Of a DNA stretch of 64,000 nt, positions 53,601-64,000 are shown piece after piece. The notes beneath the pieces are model-generated. The model saw only the letters and a program-made list of their open reading frames with translations, was not told where the DNA came from and did no database searches. The stretch is from Cavia porcellus (taxonomy: Eukaryota > Chordata > Mammalia > Rodentia > Caviidae): assembly GCF_034190915.1 (NCBI RefSeq), contig NW_026947692.1:124001-188000 (forward strand). The letters run 5' to 3'. The translations under genes and the position numbers were made by a program. Each line of letters begins with the position of its first letter. Position 1 is the stretch's first letter.

Positions 53601-56600
53601 AATGTAACACACACCCATACAATGCGCACCACCCCGTGATGTTTTCTCACTCCTACTAATGAATGTAATGTAACACACCACCCATACAATGCGCACCACC
53701 CCGTGATGTTTTTCTCACTGCTACTAGTGAATGTAATGTAACACACACCCATACAATGCGCACCACCCCGTGATGTTTTTCTCACTCCTACTAGTGAATG
53801 TAATGTAACACACACCCATACAATGCGCACCACCCCGTGATGTTTTTCTCACTCCTACTAGTGAATGTAATGTAACACACACCATACAATGCGCACCACC
53901 CCGTGATGTTTTTCTCACTCCTACTAGTGAATCCAATGTAACACACACCCATACAATGCGCACCACCGCGTGATGTTTTTCTCACTCCTACTAGTGAATG
54001 TAATGTAACACACACCCATACAATGCGCACCAGCCGTGATGTTTTTCTCACTGACCTACTAGTGAATGTAATGTACACACACCCATACAATGCGCACCAC
54101 CCCGTGATGTTTTTCTCACTGCTACTAGTGAATGCTAATGTAACACACACCCATACAATGCGCACCACCCCGTGATGTTTTTCTCACTGCTACTAGTGAA
54201 TCTAATGTAACACACACCCATACAAATGCGCACCACCCCGTGATGTTTTTCTCACTGCTACTAGTGAATCTAATGTAACACACACCCATACAATGCGCAC
54301 CACCCCGTGATGCTTTTCTCACTGCTACTAGTCAATCTAATGTAACACACACCCATACAATGCGCACCATCCCGTGATGCTTTTCTCACTGCTACTAGTG
54401 AATCTAATGTAACACACACCCATACAATGCGCACCACCCCGTGATGTTTTTCTCACTGCTACTAGTGAATGTAATGTAACACACACCCATACAATGCGCA
54501 CCACCCCGTGATGTTTTTCTCACTCCTACTAGTGAATTCAATGTAACACACACCCATACAATGCGCACCACCCCGTGATGTTTTTCTCACTCCTACTAGT
54601 GAATTCAATGTAACACACACCCATACAATGCGCACCACCCCGTGATGTTTTTCTCACTCCTACTAGTGAATCCAATGTAACACACACCCATACAATGCGC
54701 ACCACCCCGTGATGTTTTTCCCACTCCTACTAGTGAATCCAATGTAACACACACCCATACAATGCGCACCACCCCGTGATGTTTTTCTCACTCCTACTAG
54801 TGAATCCAATGTAACACACACCCATACAATGCGCACCACCCGTGATGTTTTTCTCACTCCTACTAGTGAATGTAATGTAACACACACCCATACAATGCGC
54901 ACCACCCCGTGATGTTTTTCTCACTGCTACTAGTGAATCTAATGTAACACACCCCCATACAATGCGCACCACCCCGTGATGTTTTTCTCACTGCTACTAG
55001 TGAATCTAATGTAACACACACCCATACAATGCGCACCACCCCGTGATGTTTTTCTCACTGCTACTAGTGAATCTAATGTAACACACACCCATACAATGCG
55101 CACCACCCCGTGATGTTTTTCTCACTGCTACTAGTGTATCTAATGTAACACACAACCATACAATGCGCACCACCCCGTGATGTTTTTCTCACTGCTACTA
55201 GTGAATCTAATGTAACACACACCCATACAATGCGCACCACCCGTGATGCTTTTCTCACTGCTACTAGTGAATCTAATGTAACACACACCCATACAATGCC
55301 CACCCACCCCGTGATGTTTTTCTCACTCCTACTAGTGAATGTAATGTAACACACACCCATACAATGCGCACCACCCCGTGATGTTTTTCTCACTCCTACT
55401 AGTGAATGTAATGTAACACACACCCATACAATGCGCACCACCCCGTGATGTTTTTCTCACTGCTACTAGTGAATCCAATGTAACACACACCCATACAATG
55501 CGCACCACCCGTGATGTTTTTCTCACTCCTACTAGTGAATCCAATGTAACACACACCCATACAATGCGCACCAGCCCGTGATGTTTTTCTCACTCCTACT
55601 AGTGAATCCAATGTAACACACACCCATACAATGCGCACCACCCCGTGATGTTTTTCTCACTCCTACTAGTGAATCCAATGTAACACACACCCATACAATA
55701 CGCACCACCCCGTGATGTTTTTCTCACTCCTACTAGTGAATCTAATGTAACACACACCCATACAATGCGCACCACCCCGTGATGTTTTTCTCACTCCTAC
55801 TAGTGAATGCTAATGTAACACACACCCATACAATGCGCACCACCCCCGTGATGTTTTTCTCACTGCTACTAGTGAATCTAATGTAACACACACCCATACA
55901 ATGCGCACCACCCCGTGATGTTTTTCTCACTGCTACTAGTGACTAATGTAACACACACCCATACAATGCGCACCACCCCGTGATGTTTTTCTCACTGCTA
56001 CTAGTGAATCTAATGTAACACACACCCATACCATGCGCACCACCCCGTGATGTTTTTCTCACTCCTACTAGTGAATCTAATGTAACACACACCCATACAA
56101 TGCGCACCATCCCGTGATGTTTTTCTCACTGCTACTAGTGAATCTAATGTAACACACACCCATACAATGCGCACCACCCGTGATGTTTTTCTCACTCCTA
56201 CTAGTGAATGTAATGTAACACACACCCATACAATGCGCACCACCCCGTGATGTTTTTCTCACTGCTACTAGTGAATCTAATGTAACACACCCATACAATG
56301 CGCACCACCCCGTGATGTTTTCTCACTGCTACTAGTGAATCTAATGTAACACACAACCATACAATGCCCACCACCCCATGATGTTTTTCTCACTGCTACT
56401 AGTGAATCTAATGTAACACACACCCATACAATGCGCACCACCCGTGATGTTTTTCTCACTGCTACTAGTGAATCTAATGTAACACACACCCATACAATGC
56501 GCACCACCCCGTGATGTTTTTCTCACTGCTACTAGTGAATCTAATGTAACACACACCCATACAATGCGCACCACCCCGTGATGTTTTTCTCACTGCTACT
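53601..56600 (+). repeat. Densest indel zone of the array
   Basis: More than fifteen monomers here have 1-2 bp length changes, among them four-T runs (53643, 56320), CAGCCGTG (54032), CTGACCTACTAG (54052), GTACACACAC (54073), GAATGCTAATG (54134, 55809), ACAAATGCG (54224), CACCCGTG (54841, 55232, 55510, 56179, 56442), CACCCCCGTG (55852) and GTGACTAATG (55943). Many sit in C4 or T5 runs. The zone may be genuinely diverged or may be a low-quality stretch of assembly; the sequence alone does not decide. Confidence 0.75.
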
Positions 56601-57322
56601 AGTGAATCTAATGTAACACACACCCATACAATGCGCACCACCCCGTGATGTTTTTCTCACTCCTACTAGTGAATGTAATGTAACACACACCCATACAATG
56701 CGCACCACCGCGTGATGTTTTTCTCACTGCTACTAGTGAATGTAATGTAACACACACCCATACAATGCGCACCACACCGTGATGTTTTTCTCACTCCTAC
56801 TAGTGAATGTAATGTAACACACACCCATACAATGCGCACAACCGCGTGATGTTTTTCTCACTCCTACTAGTGAATCCAATGTAACACACACCCATACAAT
56901 GCGCACCACCCCGTGATGTTTTTCTCACTCCTACTAGTGAATCTAATGTAACACACACCCATACAATGCGCACCACCGCGTGATGTTTTTTTCACTCCTA
57001 CTAGTGAATGTAATGTAACACACACCCATACAATGCGCACCATCCCGTGATGTTTTTCTCACTGCTACTAGTGAATCTAATGTAACACACACCCATACAA
57101 TGCGCACCACCCCGTGATGTTTTTCTCACTCCTACTAGTGAATGTAATGTAACACACACCCATACAATGCGCACCACCCCGTGATGTTTTTCTCACTGCT
57201 ACTAGTGAATCTAATGTAACACACACCCATACAATGCGCACCACCCCGTGATGTTTTTCTCACTGCTACTAGTGAATCTAATGTAACACACACCCATACA
57301 ATGCGCACCACCCCGTGATGCT
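56601..57322 (+). repeat. Mixed monomers before the 8-mer array
   Basis: Length is regular again (67 bp). ACCGCG monomers occur three times within 300 bp (about 56709, 56843, 56978), one with CACAACCGCG. T66C (GATGCTTTT) at 57321 marks the start of the next block. Confidence 0.65.
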
Positions 57323-57789
57323 TTTCTCACTGCTACTAGTGAATCTAATGTAACACACACCCATACAATGCGCACCACCCCGTGATGTTTTTCTCACTGC
57401 TACTAGTGAATCTAATGTAACACACACCCATACAATGCGCACCACCCCGTGATGTTTTTCTCACTGCTACTAGTGAATGTAATGTAACACACACACATAC
57501 AATGCGCACCACCCCGTGATGTTTTTCTCACTGCTACTAGTGAATGTAATGTAACACACACCCATACAATGCGCACCACCCCGTGATGTTTTTCTCACTC
57601 CTACTAGTGAATGTAAGGTAACACACACATACAATGCGCACCACCCCGTGATGTTTTTCTCACTCCTACTAGTGAATGTAAGGTAACACACACCCATACA
57701 ATGCGCACCACCCCGTGATGTTTTTCTCACTCCTACTAGTGAATGTAAGGTAACACACACCCATACAATGCGCACCACCCCATGATGCT
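57323..57789 (+). repeat. 8-mer HOR, copy 1 (7 monomers, 467 bp)
   Basis: G10/CT, G10/CT, G10/GT with ACACACACATAC, G10/GT, then three C10/GT monomers with AAGGTA (T27G), the first of them 65 bp. It lacks the ACCGCG monomer found in copies 2 and 3. It is bounded on both sides by T66C. Confidence 0.8.
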
Positions 57790-58323
57790 TTTCTCACTGC
57801 TACTAGTGAATCTAATGTAACACACACCCATACAATGCGCACCACCCCGTGATGTTTTTCTCACTGCTACTAGTGAATCTAATGTAACACACACCCATAC
57901 AATGCGCACCACCCCGTGATGTTTTTCTCACTGCTACTAGTGAATGTAATGTAACACACACACATACAATGCGCACCACCCCGTGATGTTTTTCTCACTG
58001 CTACTAGTGAATGTAATGTAACACACACCCATACAATGCGCACCACCCCGTGATGTTTTTCTCACTCCTACTAGTGAATCTAATGTAACACACACCCATA
58101 CAATGCGCACCACCGCGTGATGTTTTTCTCACTCCTACTAGTGAATGTAATGTAACACACACATACAATGCGCACCACCCCGTGATGTTTTTCTCACTCC
58201 TACTAGTGAATGTAAGGTAACACACACCCATACAATGCGCACCACCCCGTGATGTTTTTCTCACTCCTACTAGTGAATGTAAGGTAACACACACCCATAC
58301 AATGCGCACCACCCCGTGATGCT
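57790..58323 (+). repeat. 8-mer HOR, copy 2 (534 bp)
   Basis: Eight monomers, 8 x 67 minus 2. The order is G10/CT, G10/CT, G10/GT (ACACACACATAC), G10/GT, C10/CT with ACCGCG, 65-bp C10/GT, and two C10/GT with T27G, the last also with T66C. The middle resembles the core of the alpha and beta cassettes without the GCAATACC change. Confidence 0.85.
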
Positions 58324-58857
58324 TTTCTCACTGCTACTAGTGAATCTAATGTAACACACACCCATACAATGCGCACCACCCCGTGATGTTTTTCTCACTG
58401 CTACTAGTGAATCTAATGTAACACACACCCATACAATGCGCACCACCCCGTGATGTTTTTCTCACTGCTACTAGTGAATGTAATGTAACACACACACATA
58501 CAATGCGCACCACCCCGTGATGTTTTTCTCACTGCTACTAGTGAATCTAATGTAACACACACCCATACAATGCGCACCACCCCGTGATGTTTTTCTCACT
58601 CCTACTAGTGAATCTAATGTAACACACACCCATACAATGCGCACCACCGCGTGATGTTTTTCTCACTCCTACTAGTGAATGTAATGTAACACAAACATAC
58701 AATGCGCACCACCCCGTGATGTTTTTCTCACTCCTACTAGTGAATGTAAGGTAACACACACCCATACAATGCGCACCACCCCGTGATGTTTTTCTCACTC
58801 CTACTAGTGAATGTAATGTAACACACACCCATACAATGCGCACCACCCCGTGATGTT
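58324..58857 (+). repeat. 8-mer HOR, copy 3 (534 bp)
   Basis: It has the order of copy 2, with G10/CT for the fourth monomer, ACAAACATAC in the 65-bp monomer, and only one T27G monomer. The array then leaves this HOR with a GAATCGAATG monomer. Confidence 0.85.
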
Positions 58858-60480
58858 TTTCTCACTCCTACTAGTGAATCGAATGTAACACACACCCATA
58901 CAATGCGCACCACCCCGTGATGTTTTTCTCACTCCTACTAGTGAATCCAGTGTAACACACACCCATACAATGCGCACCACCCCGTGATGTTTTTCTCACT
59001 CCTACTAGTGAATCCAATGTAACACACACCCATACAATGCGCAATACCCCGTGATGTTTTTCTCACTCCTTCTAGTGAATCCAATGTAACACACACCCAT
59101 ACAATGCGCATCACCCCGTGATGTTTTTCTCACTCCTACTAGTGAATCCAATGTAACACACACCCATACAATGCGCACCACCCCGTGATGTTTTTCTCAC
59201 TGCTACTAGTGAATCTAATGTAACACACACCCATACAATGCGCACCAACCCGTGATGTTTTTCTCACTGCTACTAGTGAATCTAATGTAACACACCCATA
59301 CAATGCGCACCACCCCGTGATGTTTTTCTCACTGCTACTAGTGTATCTAATGTAACACACACCCATACAATGCGCACCACCCCGTGATGTTTTTCTCACT
59401 GCTACTAGTGAATGTAATGTAACACACACCCATACAATGCGCACCACCCCGTGATGTTTTTCTCACTGCTACTAGTGAATGTAATGTAACACACACCCAT
59501 ACAATGCGCACCACCACGTGATGTTTTTCTCACTGCTACTAGTGAATCCAATGTAACACACACCCATACAATGCGCACCACCCCGTGATGTTTTTCTCAC
59601 TGCTACTAGTGAATCTAATGTAACACACACCCATACAATGCGCACCACCCCGTGATGTTTTTCTCACTGCTACTAGTGAATCTAATGTAACACACACCCA
59701 TACAATGCGCACCACCCCGTGATGTTTTTCTCACTCCTACTAGTGAATGTAATGTAACACACACCCATACAATGCGCACCACCCCGTGATGTTTTTCTCA
59801 CTCCTACTAGTGAATGTAATGTAACACACACCCATACAATGCGCACCACCCCGTGATGTTTTTCTCACTCCTACTAGTGAATCCAATGTAACACACACCC
59901 ATACAATGCGCACCACCCCGTGATGTTTTTCTCACTCCTACTAGTGAATCCAATGTAACACACACCCATACAATGCGCACCATCCCGTGATGTTTTTCTC
60001 ACTCCTACTAGTGAATCCAATGTAACACACACCCATACAATGCGCACCACCCCGTGATGTTTTTCTCACTGCTACTAGTGAATCCAATGTAACACACACC
60101 CATACAATGCGCACCACCCCGTGATGTTTTTCTCACTCCTACTAGTGAATCCAATGTAACACACACCCATACAATGCGCACCACCCCGTGATGTTTTTCT
60201 CACTCCTACTAGTGAATGTAATGTAACACACACCCATACAATGCGCACCACCCCGTGATGTTTTTCTCACTGCTACTAGTGAATCTAATGTAACACACAC
60301 CAATACAATGCGCACCACCCCGTGATGTTTTTCTCACTGCTACTAGTGAATCTAATGTAACACACACCCATACAATGCGCACCACTCCGTGATGTTTTTC
60401 TCACTAGTACTAGTGAATCTAATGTAACACACACCCATACAATGCGCACCACCCCGTGATGTTTTTCTCACTCCTACTAG
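58858..60480 (+). repeat. Monomer array with delta cassette and C10/CC run
   Basis: After delta cassette 5, ordinary monomers follow: G10/CT, C10/GT and a C10/CC run at 59.9-60.2 kb. Single private changes are ACCACGTG (59514), ACCATCCCG (59981), ACACCAATAC (60299) and TCACTAGTACTAG (60401). No internal HOR was noticed. Confidence 0.65.
59059..59324 (+). repeat. Delta cassette, copy 5
   Basis: GCATCACC at 59108 with CTCCTTCTAG, preceded by a GCAATACC monomer; ends at 59324. It is the 20602-bp-offset partner of copy 1. Confidence 0.75.
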
Positions 60481-61066
60481 TGAATCTAATGTAACACACA
60501 CTCATACAATGCGCACCGCCCCGTGATGATTTTCTCACTCCTACTAGTGAATCTAATGTAACACACACCCATACAATGCGCACCGCCCCGTGATGTTTTG
60601 CTCACTGTTACTAGTGAATGTAATGTAACACACACCCATACAATGCGCACCGCCCCGTGATGTTTTGCTCACTGCTACTAGTGAATGTAATGTAACACAC
60701 ACCCATACAATGCGCACCGCCCCGTGATGTTTTTCTCACTGCTACTAGTGAATGTAATGTAACACACACCAATACAATGCGCACCGCCCCGTGATGTTTT
60801 TCTCACTGCTACTAGTGAATCTAATGTAACACACACCCATACAATGCGCACCGCCCCGTGATGTTTTTCTCACTCCTACTAGTGAATCTAATGTAACACA
60901 CACCCATACAATGCGCACCACCCCGTGATGTTTTTCTCACTGCTACTAGTGAATCTAATGTAACACACACCCATACGATGCGCACCACCCCGTGATGTTT
61001 TTCTCACTGCTACTAGTGAATCTAATGTAACACACACCCATACAATGCGCACCGCCCCGTGATGTT
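60481..61066 (+). repeat. Run of monomers with A55G (ACCGCC)
   Basis: Six consecutive monomers read CACCGCCCC (changed base at 60518, 60585, 60652, 60719, 60786, 60853) and one more at 61054. The change creates a third CpG per monomer. I saw it nowhere else in the window. Two of the six also carry TTTTGCTC, showing a second change spreading within the run. Confidence 0.8.
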
Positions 61067-61132
61067 TTTCTCACTCCTACTAGTGAATCCAATGTAACAC
61101 AACCCATACAATGCGCATCACCCCGTGATGTT

Positions 61133-61398
61133 TTTCTCACTCCTACTAGTGAATCCAATGTAACACACACCCATACAATGCGCATCACCCCGTGATGTTT
61201 TTCTCACTCCTACTAGTGAATCCAATGTAACACACACCCATACGATGCGCACCACCCCGTGATGTTTTTCTCACTGCTACTAGTGAATCTAATGTAACAC
61301 ACACCCATACGATGCACACCACCCCGTGATGTTTTTCTCACTGCTACTAGTGAATCTAATGTAACACACCCATACGATGCTCACCACCCCGTGATGTT
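61133..61398 (+). repeat. Delta cassette, copy 6
   Basis: GCATCACC near 61185, preceded by another GCATCACC monomer that is 66 bp long (AACACAACCC near 61097). The last three monomers carry the TACGATG change typical of this end of the window. Confidence 0.7.
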
Positions 61399-64000
61399 TT
61401 TCTCACTGCTACTAGTGAATCTAATGTAACACACACCCATACGATGCGCACCACCCCGTGATGTTTTTCTCACTGCTACTAGTGAATCTAATGTAACACA
61501 CACCCATACGATGCGCACCACCCCGTGATGTTTTTCTCACTGCTACTAGTGAATCTAATGTAACACACACCCATACGATGCGCACCACCCCGTGATGTTT
61601 TTCTCACTGCTACTAGTGAATCTAATGTAACACACACCCATACGATGCGCACCACCCCGTGATGTTTTTCTCACTGCTACTAGTGAATCTAATGTAACAC
61701 ACACCCATACAGTGCGCACCACCCCGTGATGTTTTTCTCACTGCTACTAGTGAATCTAATGTAACACACACCCATACGATGCGCACCACCCCGTGATGTT
61801 TTTCTCACTCCTACTAGTGAATGTAATGTAACACACACCCATACAATGCGCACCACCCCGTGATGTTTTTCTCACTCCTACTAGTGAATCCAATGTAACA
61901 CACACCCATACAATGCGCACCACCCCGTGATGTTTTTCTCACTCCTACTACTGAATCCAATGTAACACACACCCATACAATGCGCACCACCCCGTGATGT
62001 TTTTCTCACTCCTACTAGTGAATCCAATGTAACACACACCCATACAATGCGCACCACCCCGTGATGTTTTTCTCACTGCTACTAGTGAATCCAATGTAAC
62101 ACACACCCATACAATGCGCACCACCCCGTGATGTTTTTCTCACTGCTACTAGTGAATCCAATGTAACACACACCCATACAATGCGCACCACCCCGTGATG
62201 TTTTTCTCACTCCTACTAGTGAATGTAATGTAACACACACCCATACGATGCGCACCACCCCGTGATGTTTTTCTCACTCCTACTAGTGAATGTAATGTAA
62301 CACACACCCTTAGGTGCGCACCACCCCGTGATGTTTTTCTCACTCCTACTAGTGAATGTAATGTAACACACACACATACGATGCGCACCACCCCGTGATG
62401 TTTTTCTCACTCCTACTAGTGAATCCAATGTAACACACACCCATACAATGCGCACCACCCCGTGATGTTTTTCTCACTCCTACTAGTGAATCCAATGTAA
62501 CACACACCCATACAATGCGCACCACCCCGTGATGTTTTTCTCACTCCTACTACTGAATCCAATGTAACACACACCCATACAATGCGCACCACCCCGTGAT
62601 GTTTTTCTCACTGCTACTAGTGAATCCAATGTAACACACACCCATACAATGCGCACCACCCCGTGATGTTTTTCTCACTGCTACTAGTGAATGTAATGTA
62701 ACACACACCCATACAATGCGCACCACCCCGTGATGTTTTTCTCACTGCTACTAGTGAATCTAATGTAACACACACCCATACAATGCGCACCACCCCGTGA
62801 TGTTTTTCTCACTGCTACTAGTGAATCTAATGTAACACACACCCATACAATGCGCACCACCCCGTGATGTTTTTCTCACTGCTACTAGTGAATCTAATGT
62901 AACACACACCCATACAATGCGCACCACCCCGTGATGTTTTTCTCACTGCTACTAGTGAATCTAATGTAACACACACCCATACAATGCGCACCACCCCGTG
63001 ATGTTTTTCTGTCTGCTACTAGTGAATCTAATGTAACACACACCCATACAATGCGCACCACCCCGTGATGTTTTTCTCACTCCTACTAGTGAATGTAATG
63101 TAACACACACCCATACAATGCGCACCACCCCGTGATGTTTTTCTCACTCCTACTAGTGAATGTAATGTAACACACACCCATACAATGCGCACCACCCCGT
63201 GATGTTTTTCTCACTGCTACTAGTGAATCTAATGTAACACACACCCATACAATGCGCACCACCCCGTGATGTTTTTCTCACTGCTACTAGTGAATCTAAT
63301 GTAACACACACCCATACAATGCGCACCACCCCGTGATGTTTTTCTCACTGCTACTAGTGAATCTAATGTAACACACACCCATACAATGCGCACCACCCCG
63401 TGATGTTTTTCTCACTGCTACTAGTGAATCTAATGTAACACACACCCATACAATGCGCACCACCCCGTGATGTTTTTCTCACTGCTACTAGTGAATCTAA
63501 TGTAACACACACCCATACAATGCGCACCACCCCGTGATGTTTTTCTCACTGCTACTAGTGAATCTAATGTAACACACACCCATACAATGCGCACCACCCC
63601 GTGATGTTTTTCTCACTCCTACTAGTGAATGTAATGTAACACACACCCATACAATGCGCACCACCCCGTGATGTTTTTCTCACTGCTACTAGTGAATGTA
63701 ATGTAACACACACCCATACAATGCGCACCACCCCGTGATGTTTTTCTCACTCCTACTAGTGAATGTAATGTAACACACACCCATACGATGCTCACCACCC
63801 CGTGATGTTTTTCTCACTCCTACTAGTGAATTCAATGTAACACACACCCATACGATGCGCACCACCCCGTGATGTTTTTCTCACTCCTACTAGTGAATTC
63901 AATGTAACACACACACATACGATGCGCACCACCCCGTGATGTTTTTCTCACTCCTACTAGTGAATCCAATGTAACACACACCCATACGATGCGCACCACC
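61200..64000 (+). repeat. Monomers with A45G (TACGATG), to window edge
   Basis: TACGATG appears in seven consecutive monomers (61243 to 61643), again near 61777, 62246 and 62379, and in the last four monomers of the window (63786 to 63987); one earlier copy is at 60976. It adds a CpG at monomer 44-45. An odd monomer near 62310 reads CCCTTAGGTGCGC. A monomer with TTTCTGTCTG (63009) repeats the change seen at 48231. G10/CT runs occupy 62.7-63.6 kb between the clusters. Confidence 0.75.

Larger units (their letters stand above)
1..64000 (+). repeat. 67-bp satellite array, about 957 head-to-tail monomers
   Basis: The entire window is a tandem array of one 67-bp monomer with no interruption and no inverted monomer. 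The period is seen directly: the TTTCT start at position 1 recurs at 68 and then every 67 bp, apart from length variants. Fixed landmarks are ACTAGT at monomer 13-18, an AC-rich tract ending in CCC, TGCGCA at 47-52 and a CCCCG block at 56-60. The common form has about 30 G+C of 67, with 21 C and only 9 G on this strand. Main variable sites are 10 (G or C) and 23-24 (CT, GT or CC). The array fills both window edges, so its true length is unknown. Such satellites are typical of eukaryotic heterochromatin; I do not recognise this family. No gene, RNA gene or mobile element is visible anywhere in it. Confidence 0.98.

Noticed and set aside
349..62458. About 75 minus-strand open frames of 62-125 codons
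   Set aside because: They start at GTG, overlap one another, are translations of the repeat in rotating frames, and exist only where 65-, 66- or 68-bp monomers shift the frame. There is no codon-level conservation, unique sequence or expression signal. I do not call them CDS.
1..64000. CRISPR array
   Set aside because: The repeat is continuous: there are no unique spacers between conserved repeats, and the whole 67-bp unit is conserved.
1..64000. CENP-B box in the CCCCGTGATG segment
   Set aside because: The segment shares CCCG with the reverse-complement core of the known box, but the required T at the next fixed position is A, and the CGAA end is absent (TTTC or similar).
1..64000. Telomeric repeat or simple microsatellite
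   Set aside because: No TTAGGG-type or other 5-8 bp unit is present; the short (AC)n tract is only one part of each 67-bp monomer.
1..64000. G-quadruplex on the minus strand
   Set aside because: Each monomer has only one GGGG, one GG and one GGG run on the minus strand, separated by long gaps. A standard four-run motif with short loops is not met.
1..64000. Transposable element, LTR or tRNA/rRNA gene hidden in the array
   Set aside because: Reading every line, I found no stretch longer than a few bases that departs from the monomer; even the oddest monomers (near 17309, 54052 and 62310) are point variants of it.
1..64000. Bacterial or phage origin
   Set aside because: A 64-kb gene-free, single-family satellite with nested HORs is not known from bacterial or phage genomes to my knowledge, and no gene, promoter or origin is present.

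Overview
The whole 64 kb window is one uninterrupted tandem array of a 67-bp satellite monomer. Every monomer lies in the same orientation. I estimate about 957 copies from the phase of the first monomer (starts at 1) and the last (starts at 63944). I see no gene, RNA gene, transposon, unique-sequence island or array edge. Pure satellite at this scale, with layered higher-order repeats (HORs), points to a eukaryotic chromosome, for example a centromeric, pericentromeric, subtelomeric or interstitial heterochromatin block. I do not recognise the monomer and cannot name the organism.

Monomer numbering used here: position 1 is the first base of TTTCT. Landmarks are G/C at 10, a SpeI palindrome ACTAGT at 13-18, a CT/GT/CC dinucleotide at 23-24, an (AC)n run ending in CCC at about 30-40, an FspI palindrome TGCGCA at 47-52, a second CpG at 59-60, and a T5 run over 66-3. 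Composition of the common form is about 45% GC with strong strand asymmetry (21 C, 9 G). Most monomers are 67 bp. About 50 are 65 bp, and 66/68-bp forms are rare except at 47.7-56.5 kb.

Layout. 1-9971: a 64-monomer unit (4282 bp) is followed by an 85-monomer version (5689 bp) that contains an extra 21-monomer tandem duplication. 9972-14924: a third, rearranged unit. 14925-37056: a 62-monomer HOR (4144 bp) that has been duplicated as an 83-monomer block (18535-24083 and 24084-29632) and again expanded by a 24-monomer duplication (30969-34176). 37057-43207: looser structure with a 23-monomer displacement. 43208-47691: a nested 15-mer/10-mer HOR. 47.7-56.5 kb: irregular zone rich in 1-bp indels. 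57323-58857: an 8-mer triplication. 58.9-64 kb: runs of monomers that share CpG-gaining substitutions.

The window reads as a record of repeated in-register unequal exchange: every duplication length I measured equals a whole number of monomers once the 65-bp variants are subtracted. Open reading frames of 62-125 codons exist only on the minus strand, start at GTG and occur where length-variant monomers shift the frame past a recurrent stop, so I annotate no CDS. All comparisons were made by eye; identities and copy totals are estimates.
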